Assembly: GCA_024760905.1 (NCBI GenBank)
Contig: CM045729.1
Location: forward strand, 58,665,080-58,729,079
Source of the DNA: Plotosus lineatus
Lineage: Eukaryota; Chordata; Actinopteri; Siluriformes; Plotosidae
Length of the DNA stretch: 64,000 bases
Direction of reading: 5' to 3'
Position 1 is the first letter of the stretch. Each line of letters opens with the position of its first letter. Position numbers and translations under genes: made by a program. Shown here piece after piece: positions 22,085-33,761 of this stretch. Under the pieces are notes generated by a model. That model had not been told where the DNA came from. It saw only the letters and a list, made by a program, of their open reading frames with translations, and did not search any database.

Positions 22085-25010
22085 CGGGGTAGTGAATCAT
22101 CTGGCTCCATCTCACCCTATCCTCTGCGTCTTCTTCTCTTACACCGACCTTCATGTCCCCCTTCACCACATCCATAAATTTCCTCTTTGGTCTTCATCTA
22201 GGCCTTCTGCCTGGTAGTTCCAAACTCAGCACCCTACTACCAATATACTCACTATCGCTTCTCTGTACATGTTCAAACCATCTCAATCTAGCCTTCCTGT
22301 CTTTGTCTTCAAAACCTCTTACATGTGCTGTCCCTCTGATGTACTCATTCCTGATCCTATCCATCCTTGTTACTCCCGAAGAGAACTTCAACATTTTCAT
22401 CTCTGCTACCTCCAGCTCTGCCTCCTGTTTTTTCCCCAAAGCCACTGTTTCTAAACCATACAACATCGCTGGCCTCATCACCGTCTTGTACACTTTTCCT
22501 TTCATTCTTGCTGATACCCTCCTATCACTCGTCACACCGGACACTTTGTTCCAACCATTCCAACCTGCCTGCACAGGCTTCTTCACCTCTTTTCCACACT
22601 CTCCATTGCTCTGGACTGTTGTGCCTAAGTACTTAAAATCCTCCACCTTCTTTATCTCTGCTTTCAGTATCTCTGCTTTCAAGTAGATTCTTGTCTAAAC
22701 TCGTCTGTCAGGTTGTCGATCACCGTAGCAAACAAGAAGGGGCTCAGAGCTGATGCGATCCCACCTCCACCTTGAACTCTTCTGTCACACTGACAGCACA
22801 CCTCACCACTGTCTTACATCTCTCATACATGTCCTACACCACTCTAACATACTTCTCTGCCACTCCAGACTTCCTCATACAATTACCACAGTTCCTCTCT
22901 CGGCACCCTATCATGCTTTCTCCAGATCCGGAAAGGCATAATGCAGCTCCCTCTGACCTTCTCTGTACTTCTCTATTAATATCCTCAAAGCAAACACTGC
23001 ATCCAGGTTTTTTTTTCTTGGCATGAAACCAAACGGTTGAGCCTAAGTTCTTAAACTCCTCACCTTGTTTATCTCTGCTCCCTGTAACCTCACCGTTCCT
23101 CTTGGGTCCTTCTGTATTTTGTCTTACTGAGGCTAACCTTCATTCCTCTCCTTTCCAGGACATACCTCCACCTCTCTAGATTTTCCTCCACTTGTTCTCT
23201 ACTCTCACTACAGATCACAATGTCATCTACAAACATCATAGTCCATGGTTATTCTTGTCTAACGTCATCTGTCAGCCTATCCCATCAGGCATGAAACCAA
23301 ACTGTTGTTCACAAATGCTGACCTCTGCCGTTAGTCTCACTTCCATTATTCTTTCCCATAACTTCATCGTATGGTTAATCAACTTTATCCCTCTGTAGTT
23401 GCCACAAGTCTGCAGGTCTCCCTTGTTCTTGAAAATGGACACCAGAACACTTCTCCTCCATTCCGCTGGCATCTTCTTCCTCTCTAAGACCTGTTGAATG
23501 TTCTTGTCAAAAAGTTTACTGCTATCTGTCCTAGACACTTCCATTCCTCCACAGGTATGTCATCAAGACCAACTGACTTTCGACTCTTCATCCTCTTCAA
23601 TGCCCTCCTCACTTCACCCTTACTAATCTTTGCTACTTCCTGGTCCTCAACAGTCACCTCTTCTACTCTTTGTTCTGTCTCATTTTCTTCATTCATCAAC
23701 TCTTCAAAGTACTCTTTCTTTCTTCCCAGCACATTTCTGTCATCAGTCAATGTATTTCCCTCTCTGTCCTTAATCACCCTAACTTGCTGCATGTCTTTCA
23801 CATCTCTATTTCTCTGCTGTGCCCACCTGTATAAATAATTTTCTCCCTCGCTACTGTCCAACCTAGGATACAAGTCTCCTTATCTAATTTCTTTCCAGAG
23901 GACACACCAAGTACTCTCCTACCTGTCTCCCTGATCACATTAGCTGTAGTTGTCCAGTCATCAAGAAGCACTTCCTGACCACCCAAAGCCTGTTTCAACT
24001 CCTCCCTGAAGACAATGTCTTCACCTTCCTCCCCATCAGCGTCATCCTGCACACCACCATCCTATTCTGTCTGGCAACACTCTCACCCACTACTACTTTG
24101 CAGTCACTGACTTCCTTCACATTACATCGTCTACACAAGATGTAGTCTACCTGTATGCTCCTACCTTCGCTATGCTCCTGTCTCTTTTGGAAGAAAATAT
24201 TCACCACAGCTATTTCCATCCTTTTTGCAAAATCTATCAACATCTGTCCTTCTGTGTTCCTGTCCTGGACACTAAACCTGTCCATCACTTCCTCATTCCC
24301 TCTGTTGCCTGCACCAACATATCCATTGAGGTCTGCACCAATGACCACTCTTTCACCTCTGGGGCATCACTCCAGAATCTCTCCTTCTCTTCTTGCTCAC
24401 ATCCTGCCTGTGAAGCATAAGCACTAACAACATTGAACATCACGCCTTCATTTTCTAACTTGAGACTCATTAATCTGTCTGACACTCTTTTTACTTCTAG
24501 AGCATTCCTGACAAACTCCTTCTTGAAGATGACTCCTACTCCATTTCTCTTTCCATCCACACCATGGTAAAACAGCTTAAACTCTGTTTCTAAGATTTTA
24601 GCCTTGCTACCGTTCCACCTGGTCTCCTGAAAACACAGTATATCAACATTCTTCCTCCACATCATGTCAGCCAGCTCTCTAGCTTTTTCTGTCATAGTTA
24701 CAACATACGGAGTCCCTACTCTCAGTCCTAGACTCATGCTTTTCCTCTTTTCTCTCTGCTTACGGACACACCTCTTGCCTCTCCTTCTTTGACCAACAGT
24801 AGTCCAGTTTCCACTAGTACCCTGTTGGTTAGCAGCACTGATGGCGGTCGTTGTTAACCCGGGCCTTGACCCATCCGGTTTGGAAGTCATAATAGTGATT
24901 TGCATGTTTGATTTGGCACAGGTTTTACGTCGGATGCCCTTCCTGACACAACCCTCTGCATTTATCCGGGCTTGGGGCCGACGTGAGAAAGAACACAAGT
25001 TTGTTCCTTC
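22085..25010 (-). mobile_element. RTE-clade LINE, rearranged (copy 1)
   Basis: On the minus strand the order is: 5' leader (25010-24840), apurinic-type endonuclease (about 24800-24050), linker, then reverse transcriptase and C-terminal domain ending near 22090. Conserved stretches include 'ADMMWRKNVDILCFQETRW', 'VIGADLNGYVGAGNRG' and 'SRVLSLELPGRRPR'. The frame is broken many times. Between 23035 and 23287 a block coding for the catalytic-motif region is out of order. Not functional. Confidence 0.9.
23995..24810 (-). pseudogene. RTE endonuclease domain remnant
   Basis: A minus-strand frame of about 230 residues matches the AP-endonuclease fold of RTE LINEs. The QETRW motif carries the metal-binding Glu, 'GADLNGYVG' contains the catalytic Asp and Asn, and 'QVDYILCRRCN' follows. 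A frameshift in the DNA near 24340 splits it. This enzyme would nick target DNA for target-primed reverse transcription. Confidence 0.82.
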
Positions 25011-25095
25011 CCTTATAATATTGTCGATATACTGTATTAATCCAAAAGTATTGCCAACAACATTTAACCCATCCAACGTGAGTGCGCACACATAC

Positions 25096-25102
25096 ACACA
25101 CA

Positions 25103-25165
<63 letters not shown>

Positions 25166-25171
25166 ACACAC
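25096..25171. repeat. (CA)n microsatellite
   Basis: About 36 CA units with single CC and TA interruptions, adjoining the 5' end of the RTE copy. Confidence 0.95.
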
Positions 25172-25349
25172 TGGGGCACCTGGAGAGCAGTTGGGGGTAC
25201 TTTAGCCATGGAAGTGGAGGAAAGGCAGGTGCAACTCATTCTCATACTGCCACACATTATTCCTGCTGATGCGGAAATCACATCAGTCACCTGAGCTGCA
25301 TCTTTAACCATTAGGCTACGGCTGCCCCTAATATGTCAAACTTAGGTCT

Positions 25350-25350
25350 C

Positions 25351-25404
<54 letters not shown>
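25350..25404. repeat. (CTAT)n microsatellite
   Basis: About 13 perfect tetranucleotide units. Confidence 0.97.
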
Positions 25405-27600
25405 ATTCAGCATTAATGAGTCTCTATCATACAGCTTTTACTGCAGTTCCTGATATTGTTCTATACATATTGAAAAAATGTAATAGTAATTAAAATTTGT
25501 ATTGCACTGAGAAAATAACAACTTGAGTCCAAACTACATAGTGTTTTCACAATCTAGTAAAAAAAATGGTGGGGGAGGGAGTAAGATTCATATAGTGCAG
25601 ATTTTAACAGATCTTTTTCAAACAACTTTCAAAGGTCTCCATTGATAGAACTGACACCACGGCATATTGCTGCTAAAGTATTTCATTGTGAGTGCAACAC
25701 TTTAGTCATTAAGAGTGTCTCAAAACCATTTCAAAAGCTTGTTTTGGATCTCTCATACAGGAAAAAGCATCTTTTTTTTGAGTCTTCTAGTAAAAGTTAT
25801 GTTAAATGTCAAGGCTTTGAAGATTCAACACTTCAGCAGCATCTCATATCAGACACTATAGCCACTACTGTGTTGGAGCTTGAGGCAATTCTCAAGTCTG
25901 TACTTGAGCCTGTAATCTGAAACAGACTTTCCATCACACAGTGGCATAACTCATAGAATCAAAGCTGACATGTTCACAGACTCATACATACGCACACATG
26001 CTCAGATTCAGTCTCCTCTTTGCATTCCAATTCTCAGCTCAGCCCTTGCATGAGTGAACTGATTTTAATCAACTACTGTACATGAATGAGATGGCCCTGG
26101 GCTTTTTACTGCTGGGAGTAGGAATAGAGCAAGCCTATAATGAACCTGTAATCATGGTGTCTCTCTGGCTGAATTGAGGACAGAGTCGAAGGGAAGGACG
26201 GTATATCTCACTAGCGATTAGTGCTGTAGAGAGGTACCTGGGAGGATTACAGTTCACAGAAAAACAGTCTGCAGGAACACCTCTCAGAATCATGGAAATT
26301 GCCACACTCAGGCTCCACAGTTAAATACTTTTTCATGATTCACAAAATGCTTGGTATTTGCTAAAAATATTACATTTTGCAAACATCTCAGCAGTACTTC
26401 TGAAACCCACCAAGATTTTAATGTTTATATATGAAGCCTACCATAATTTGTAAAATGTGGACATCAGTAACAACTGAATATTTTGTCAGATATAGTTCAT
26501 ACTTTAATACGTTGTCTGAGAAAGCATGATGTAGTAGTATTTCTTTTAATGCTAAGCAATTACACAGAGGAAACCACACATAGTTAAAGGGTATTCTTTT
26601 TTTTTCACACTGCACCCTTCACATATCAAGCACAACTTGTTCCTTTACTCCTCCACTATTATCGATGTGCTGGGTGAAGATCAATGGTAGTGTGTTTGTT
26701 AGAAATTTCAGACAATAGAAAAAGGCTGAACTCTGTGCTGTGAAACACATCTAACCTCAGCAAAGGCCTCATTTATTTGATTTATCTACTGCGTACCATG
26801 GAAAGTGAAAATGACAGAGCCAGCCAAGCAATTACCAGGCTCAGGAGAGAGCTGCCTCATTGAGTGCCCAGACTATGAGGACCATCCTAGAACCATAGTA
26901 CAGCAGGAAACATTTTAAGCTATTGACACTAGCTTGGCTAGAGAGCCCGTATTACTACTAGAGCCATAATTCATATGCAACTCTCTAAGTTCTGAACTGC
27001 TGGCATACAAATTTCAGACATATCAAAGTGTTATTTAATATGCCTGTACTTGGAATTTGATCAATAAATGCAAGTGTTTGTATTTTTAAAATGTATGCAG
27101 ACCCACTTTGAGTAAGTTGATGATAATCTAAAAGTGCAATTAGAGTGTTAACCGCAAATGATTATGTACATTGCAATCTGAATGCGTTTTTTTTTTTTCC
27201 TGCCTAAATTACTTTTCAGAATTATGGCAGGTTTTTTGTGCAACTTAGCTGCAAGGTTTATAGCTGGTCAGTCTCAGTGATAGTGAACACAATGCAGATA
27301 TCACCACCTCTCTCCCTTTTTTTCACTACAGCCATATGCATCTACCCTGTGGCGAGGTCACTATAACCCAGATATTGATTTATCTTCTGCCTTCTTGTAG
27401 CCTCAATTTTCCAACGAGTCACCTTTTTATAACCTTCATGCCAGGCTGTGACAAAGGGAGAAAACAAAATAAAACAAAAAAGCCTAATCAAATATACCAA
27501 GCATCTAGCAAATAATTTAGATACATCAGAAACCTAAAATGCATTTTCATTCATTATCAGTAAAAAACCCCCAAAAACATTCTTTTTTAATGTGCTAAAA
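25405..27600. other. Repeat-poor non-coding interval
   Basis: No transposon was recognised across about 2.2 kb, unusual for this window. Several mixed-composition stretches stand out, for example 26080-26260 and 26750-26960. The 92-codon frame at 25642-25920 has no recognised domain. Conserved regulatory DNA is possible but cannot be shown from one sequence. Confidence 0.4.
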
Positions 27601-27604
27601 CTAT

Positions 27605-27808
<204 letters not shown>

Positions 27809-28084
27809 TACTACATTAATGTCTAACAGTCTTAATTAACACTTAATTAAGGTATACTGCATGGGAACAGCACAATTTAATTGGTCTGCTAACACGGGAT
27901 AAAGAAATCATTCCACAAGCTGGAAAATGATCATGATCGACTCTCATCATTTTGTCACTTAGGGCAGGTGGCATCATCATTGTAATCCATGCAACAGACC
28001 ATAAAAGTGCTGTTTGCACACAGTATAATACTAAAAGTTTGTTAAAATGCAGCTCACAGAGCATGAGTTTACTCTTCATTTAAG

Positions 28085-29570
28085 ATTAGAGATCATTCTT
28101 GTCAACTGTTGCATGAACAATGACAATCAGTTTTACAGCTCTCTGTTTAGAAGCAATCATTAAGTGCACAAAATCCAAATATGGTAACTACACTAAGCTA
28201 CACATGTGCATATACCTACATACACATGTATCCTATGTATGCAAACATGTTTACCTTCTTCTTCTTCTTCTTCTTTTACTTTCGGCTGCTCCCTTCAGGG
28301 GTCGCCACAGCAAATCATCCGCCTCCACCTCACCCTGTCCTCCGCATCTTCTTTTCTGACTCCAACGACCTTCATGTCTTCCTTCACCACATCCATGAAT
28401 CTCTTCTTCGGTCTTCCTCGAGGCCTTCTGCCTGGTAGTTCCAACCTCAGCATCCTACTGCCAATATACTCACTATCCCTCCTCTGTACATGTCCAAACC
28501 ATCTCAATCTAGCCTCTCTGACTTTGTCTCCAAAACATCTTACGTGGGCTGTCCCTCTGATATACTCATTTCTGATCCTATCCATCCTCGTTACTCCCAG
28601 GAGAACCTCAACATTTTCATCTCCGCTACCTCCAGCTCTGCCTCCTGCCTTTCCTCAGCGCCACTGTTTCTAAGCCATACAACATCGCTGGCCTCAACAC
28701 CGCCTTGTACACTTTTCCCTTCATTCTTGCTGACACTCTCCTATCGCACATCACACCGGATACTTTTCTCCAACCATTCCAGCCTGCCTGCACAGGCTTC
28801 TTCACCTCTTTTCCACACTCTCCATTGCTCTGGATTGTTGAGCCTAAGTACTTAAAATCCTCCACCTTCGTTATCTCTGCTCCCTGTAACATCACCGTTC
28901 CTCCTGGGTCCTTCTCATTCACACACATGTATTCTGATTCACACACATGTATTCTGAGCAAACATGTTTACCTATATGTGCATATTCACACATGTACAAA
29001 CAACACATACACATCTACCCACATACTCACACATACACAAACATGCACAGAAGTGTGCATAACATGTCAAAGGTGCATGGTGCATGGTACATACAGGGTA
29101 AGAGGTAGAGTTTTAAAAAACATAAGGTACATTTTATGCTATAATAATGTATTAGACATGCTCTAAACATGAGTGTTCACTAAGAAAAGTGATATTGCAC
29201 TGTCCAGGAACATGGTCTGAATAATCGTTATTCAGTCAGTGTGTGAGAGACAGTAGTGGTGGTGAGGTTGCATGTCGAACAGCTTGTGGGTAAAAGCTCT
29301 TCTTGGGTCTGTTAGTTTTTGTTTTTAGAGTCCTGTACCTTTTTCCATAGGGTGGGGTGGAGAAAAGGGGGGTGTCCAGGGTGTGCAGGGTCCCTGATAA
29401 TTCTTCCAGCTCGCCTCTGAAGTCAGCCAGTGTAAATGTCACCACCCGCTGCAGGGATTCCTGCTCTTTGCAGTACAGCTGTTGAACCACACTGTACAGC
29501 ATTTCCATGTGATACTGTACAGTAGATAATAAAACTCTGAGTATGTTAGAGAAAGTCACTGTTTTCTCAA
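28085..29570 (-). mobile_element. Rex1/L2-type LINE 3' part (copy 1), interrupted by RTE
   Basis: The minus strand carries the end of a reverse transcriptase frame with 'LQRVV', 'LEELSGTLHTLDTP' and 'KRYRTLKTKTNRPKKSFYPQ', typical of the C-terminus of fish Rex1/L2-type LINEs. A long 3' UTR follows. That UTR matches the copy at 47968-49620 ('acatgtcaaaggtgcatg', 'gatggtct') and is split by an RTE fragment at 28257-28957. The 5' end is truncated near 29570. Confidence 0.78.
28257..28957 (-). mobile_element. RTE LINE 3' fragment (copy 2) with target duplication
   Basis: This 701-bp 5'-truncated copy codes on the minus strand for the RTE C-terminal region, including 'GWNGWRKVSGVMCDRRVSAR' and the 'RWFGHVQRRDSEYIGSRMLR' block. 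The 16-bp flanks at 28241-28256 and 28958-28973 (GCAAACATGTTTACCT) are identical. The minus-strand tail ends in (GAA)n. The 5' side carries a duplicated 20-bp segment (28919-28957). It inserted into the 3' UTR of the Rex1-type LINE. Confidence 0.93.
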
Positions 29571-29827
29571 CAGTGCTTGGTTTGACTCAGAGTGTGCAGC
29601 GGTCACCTCATCTGTAGCATTTATGCTTAAAACATGTAAAAATAAACTAGAAAAAAATTTGAGTCAGCTTTCCTTTATGTTTCCGTATAGTACAGTAGGC
29701 CCTCAACATTCACGGTTGTTCGGTTCCGGGCCCTCCCGCGAATTGAGATAATCCGCGAGTTCTGTACCCGGAAGTAAAACCCCATGTATCACATCACATG
29801 CGCGAATGAGTAGCCGGAAGTAAAATA

Positions 29828-30615
29828 CAGTAAAACCTCCGCTGACGAACGCTTAAGCTCACGAACTTTGCGCCTCAAGAACATTAAATTTGCGAGCATA
29901 TAGTCTCTGCTGACGAACTAGTTTTCGGCGGACGAACCAAACCACGTGGTCGAACAGCGCCACGGTGGCGGCCACGAGAAGCTGACGCACGCTCACGGCG
30001 TCACAGTTCGTCACCCCCTTTCTTTGAATGCGGAAGTGGTTTGTATTTGCTAGACATTTTGGACCATATTGAGTGTACTTTTGCTATTATGGGGCTGAAA
30101 AAGACCCCACCACAGGCGGAGATCATTGAAAAACACGAACGAGGTGTGCGTTTGTGTGACTTAGCGTCCCAGTACCAGTACGCTAAGTCTACCATTGCTC
30201 CCATCCTTAAGAACAAGGAAGCTATTAAGGGTGCGTGTGTGGCTAAGGGTGTTTCCAAACAGTAGGCGTTTCCAAACTCTCCTTCCAAACAGTAAGTCCC
30301 TCCCTCCCTCCTCCTCCCACTCCATTCCATCAAGCCATCAACTACCATCACAAAGGTAAATAAAACGACTTTATTATACAGTACAGTTTATTTCTTTAAT
30401 TACAATACAATAGACATTTATTATACATAAAATAAGGTATATTTTTGTGTAGTTTTAAGGCTTATTTAGTAGAAAATTATGTTTTATGAGGACCTGGGAA
30501 CGGATTATTCTCATTTTAATGGTTTCTTATGGGAAATAAATGTTCGGAAGACGAACTTTTCGCCTTACACACACTTTCTGGGAACCAATTATGTTCGTGA
30601 GCAGAGGTATCACTG
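29828..30615 (+). mobile_element. Pogo/Tigger-like non-autonomous element with HTH remnant
   Basis: The left end CAGTAAAACCTCCGCTGACG and the right end, reverse complemented CAGTGATACCTCTGCTCACG, form inverted repeats. TA duplications sit at 29826-29827 and 30616-30617. Total length is 788 bp. A plus-strand frame inside encodes the start of a Tigger transposase; the rest of the protein is deleted. Confidence 0.88.
30092..30265 (+). pseudogene. Tigger/pogo transposase N-terminal HTH fragment
   Basis: The frame starts at an ATG with GLKKTPPQAEIIEKHERGVR and continues through DLASQYQYAKSTIAPILKNK, then stops. 'I..KHERG.....LA..Y....STI..ILKNK' is the Psq-type helix-turn-helix signature of Tigger and jerky-like transposases. 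About 57 residues remain of several hundred. The CENP-B second helix-turn-helix and the DDE catalytic domain are absent. A host gene is unlikely given the flanking inverted repeats. Confidence 0.85.
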
Positions 30616-30670
30616 TACTATGTATCTACTACATGCGCTAAAATATGCTTCTTAAACACATTCTATTGAC

Positions 30671-30755
30671 CAGGGGTGGCGAACAAGTTAGACACAAAGA
30701 GCCAAACTTTTTAACTGTGAGAGTTAAAGAGCCACACCACGTGCTGACCTGCCAA

Positions 30756-30853
<98 letters not shown>

Positions 30854-31521
30854 CACCTCTCTCTCTTTCTCCCTTGCTCTGATATACACAACTACTGATC
30901 ACACTTCAGATACATAGCTATGGCCTGTATAATATAAATTGATGAATATCGAAATATACACACAATCATGTTGAGTCAGGTGTTTTTTACCTTTGGGGAA
31001 TTCCGTGTCAATATTAGCATGGAGTTGCTAAAATGATGCTGAAGATTTGAATCCTTGAACTGTGATATCATGGTACTGCATAATAAACAGAGCGATTTGC
31101 CATTCCGTTCAATAAAAAATGTAAGCATCTTCCCATTATCCCAGAAATGTCCTGTGTTCATCTTCATATTTTCGTTTAGCTTTGCATTTTGCCATTTTTA
31201 CAAAGAGGGTAATCCTGCATGCAAAGAAAATGTTTACTTAATTTCCCAGCATTAGATGTCATCCACTCAGATGATTGGCGGTCACTTATGTGTCAGACAC
31301 GGCATAAAAAACACCCAACCTGTCAAAATTATTAAAAAATATTATTTATTATTTGTTTTGAATAGCCTCTGAAGGATTTAAATGTGTTTTAAGATTAAAA
31401 AAACAAAAATGAAAAGAGGCAAAGAGCCACAGTATAGAGAAATATGATAAGAGGCAAAGAGCCACATTCTTATTGCTCAAGAGCCGCATGCGGCTCGAGA
31501 GCGGCGTGTTCGCCACCCCTG
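30671..31521. mobile_element. Non-autonomous hAT element (family H2)
   Basis: The ends are CAGGGGTGGCGAACAAG and CGTGTTCGCCACCCCTG (inverted). The 8-bp flanks CTATTGAC (30663-30670) and CTATAGAC (31522-31529) differ by one base. It is 851 bp with a long CA microsatellite inside. Repeated 'aagagccacaxx' and 'gagccgcatgcggctc' motifs mark both subterminal zones. No transposase remains. Confidence 0.88.
30759..30851. repeat. (CA)n microsatellite
   Basis: About 46 CA units inside the hAT element. Confidence 0.97.
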
Positions 31522-31940
31522 CTATAGACAGTCTTACTCATTAATGCAGTATTAATGTTGTAAAATGTAGTAACGTTTCAATTTTTACTTATTTTTACTA
31601 TGCAGTTGTTGTGTGTTTAGTTGCCCGAAGCTGAAGCTGCTCATAGCTGTAGTAGGGTCGACCAGTCATAGACGAGCATAGTGCAAAACATGAACAAACA
31701 AAACAACAAATAAAACAAATTCAAACGAACAAAAAGAAACAATTTGACACTGAGAACTCCGCGACGTTGCCCTCTAGGCAGCGCCATCTTGGAGATGTCA
31801 CTCCAAGACGTCACTCCAAGTTCAATGTACAAGGACATGAAGCGTAATAAAGTTGATTCTTTTGGTATAATTTATTAAACATACTACAGAACATCAAATC
31901 TCACGGAGAAACATTAACTTAGATACTGTACTGGAATGAG

Positions 31941-32050
31941 ATTTCCTTTTGGCTTTTTCCCTTTATCAGGGGTCACCACAGCGAATGATTCGCACCTTTG
32001 ATTTGGCATAGATTTTTACGTCGGATGCCCTTCCTGACTTCACGGTTCAA
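31941..32050 (-). mobile_element. RTE-type SINE tail fragment
   Basis: Only the chimeric tail is present: 'ggtcaccacagcgaatgattcg' then 'tttgatttggcatag' and 'cggatgcccttcctgac' in plus-strand order. The head and body are missing. Confidence 0.75.
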
Positions 32051-32053
32051 TAT

Positions 32054-32056
32054 GTT

Positions 32057-32087
<31 letters not shown>

Positions 32088-32136
32088 CGATAGATAGATA
32101 GATAGATAGATCGATAGATAGATAGATAGATAGATA
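32054..32136. repeat. (GATA)n microsatellite, LINE tail
   Basis: About 20 GATA units with two GATC variants abut the 3' end of the LINE on the minus strand. It probably grew from the tandem-repeat tail of that LINE. Confidence 0.92.
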
Positions 32137-32234
32137 CAGCTTTATTAATCTCATAATGGAGAAATTCACTGTTACAGGCTCTTGAGGTACCATCAGTAGG
32201 GGGGTGCAAAATAGAGACATATACAATAATACAT

Positions 32235-32308
<74 letters not shown>

Positions 32309-33205
32309 TATATAAGTAAATAAATAAATAGCCACATAAATAGTATAAAGAGTAGATGGGTTGATATGGTTCACAGTCAGTGGGGTAGATGTGGTTGATT
32401 AAAGTGCACGGGGTTTTTATTGCACATAACCGGTATGTTCACAGACAGTTACAAAGTGGCGTTGTACAGTCTGACAGCGGTGGGACTGAACGACCTGCGG
32501 TAGCGCTCCTTCCTGCACTGAGGATGTCTCAGTCGTCCACTGAAGGAGCTACTCAGTTCCTCTACAGTCTGGTGCAGTGGGTGAGAGCTGTTGACCAAGA
32601 TGGATGCGAGCTTTGCTACCATCCTCCTCTCACCCACCTCCTCCACAGAGTCCAGTGTGCAGCCTAGGACAGCGCTGGCCCTCCTGACCAGCTTGTTCGG
32701 TCTCTTTCTGTCCCGCTCTGTGCTGCCCGGGGCCCAGTAGATGGCAGCATAGAGGATTGCAGAGGCTACCACAGAGTCATAAAATGTCCTGAGCAGAGGT
32801 CTGCATACTCCGAAGGACCTGAGTCTCCTCAGAAGGTGGAGGCGACTCTGGCCCTTCTTGTACAGGGTGTTGGTGTTGTGGGACCAGTCCAGTTTATTGT
32901 TAAGGTGAACGCCCAGGTACTTGAAACTGTCCACTGTCTCAATGTCCTGTCCCTGGATGTTCACCAGTGAGAGTGTGTGTGTTAGAGTGCTTCTCCTGAA
33001 GTCGACCACCATCTCCTTCGTCTTCCTAGTGTTCAAGCACAGGTGGTTGCGCTCACACCAGTCCACGAAGTCAACGATGACCGTCAGGTACTCCAGCTCG
33101 TTCCCCTCTGACACACGGCCCACGATGACGGAGTCGTCCGAGAACTTCTGGAGGTGGCAGCTGTCTGTGCTGTAAGTAAAGTTGAGTGTTCTCACATACC
33201 TTTCT
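32137..33205 (-). mobile_element. Rex1/L2-type LINE, 5'-truncated (copy 2)
   Basis: A 3' UTR (32137-32448, with a CA microsatellite at about 32245-32299) follows an open reverse transcriptase frame. The copy stops abruptly at about 33205 on the 5' side, the usual result of incomplete reverse transcription. Confidence 0.87.
32449..33195 (-). pseudogene. Rex1/L2-type reverse transcriptase, C-terminal 248 residues, open
   Basis: The frame is uninterrupted over 248 codons and is the best-preserved coding stretch in the window. It contains 'QKFSDDSVIVG' (the FADD-type catalytic box, here FSDD), 'LNTRKTKEMVVDFRR', 'YLGVHLNNKLDWSHNT', 'GQSRLHLLRRLRSFGVC' and 'YRRSFSPTAVRLYN'. The order matches the palm, thumb and C-terminal region of fish Rex1/L2-type LINEs. 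The endonuclease and the fingers are missing through 5' truncation, so it is not a functional gene. The lack of stops suggests recent insertion. Confidence 0.88.
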
Positions 33206-33761
33206 GATCACTGTTATTGTAAAGAGTGCTTGCTTGAATGACTAAAGACTTGCTGTCAGCTCAGACCAATTCTCATCATCATCAAAGTATTTCACCCTGC
33301 AGTACACTGCACACTGTACATAGTATTTTCTTTCCAGTTCTTTTGTTTTTTGCCCAACTCTACATAAAGTCTAGAGACAAATGTTTAGGAAGCTACCAGA
33401 AAATCAGTAATTTCTGAAACCATCAAAACATTGCTTCTGGCAGCAACTCCCATGGCATGCAATTCCACTTATTCCCATTCTGAAGTTTAATACATATATT
33501 AACTGAGGCATGGCAGTGTGCAGCAACAAGTGTTAATAAGTGCATAAGTGTTACTAATAAAATCACTTCATTACCTAGTCACACTCAAGTACACTCTGTA
33601 CCACCTTTTGTAATAGCACCTATTTTCCACAACCTGTTTTAACAAACATATGCAGTGTCAAAACATTTGTTTCCAAGCAAAAGTGCGTTAAGTTTCATCA
33701 AGAACTTGTCATGATGAAGGCAGTGTATATCCATTTTGTAATGTATTTTCTAAAACAGCTC
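33206..33761. other. Unassigned DNA
   Basis: Nothing recognised. Confidence 0.4.

Larger units (their letters stand above)
29693..31940. mobile_element. Tigger-like element (copy A2), holding two insertions
   Basis: The left end CAGTAGGCCCTCAACATTC follows a TA and resembles the right end of copy A1 (13905-15195). Internal sequence shared with A1 includes 'aaatatgcttcttaaacaca' and 'taacttagatactgtactgg'. The right end is lost where a SINE tail fragment begins at 31941. Inside are a pogo-like element (29828-30615) and a hAT (30671-31521). A 200-bp segment at 31625-31830 is absent from A1 and may be a further insert. Confidence 0.65.

Noticed and set aside
22153..22686. 177-codon plus-strand frame, Ser/Leu/Pro-rich
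   Set aside because: It is the antisense of the RTE C-terminal domain; similar antisense frames recur at 28206, 45397, 54952, 58879 and 61157.
25350..25404. CRISPR-like array or other spaced repeat
   Set aside because: It is a plain tetranucleotide microsatellite with no spacers; the DNA is clearly eukaryotic.
30041..30265. Host jerky/Tigger-derived gene
   Set aside because: The frame lies inside a 788-bp element with inverted repeats and TA duplications and stops after the HTH.
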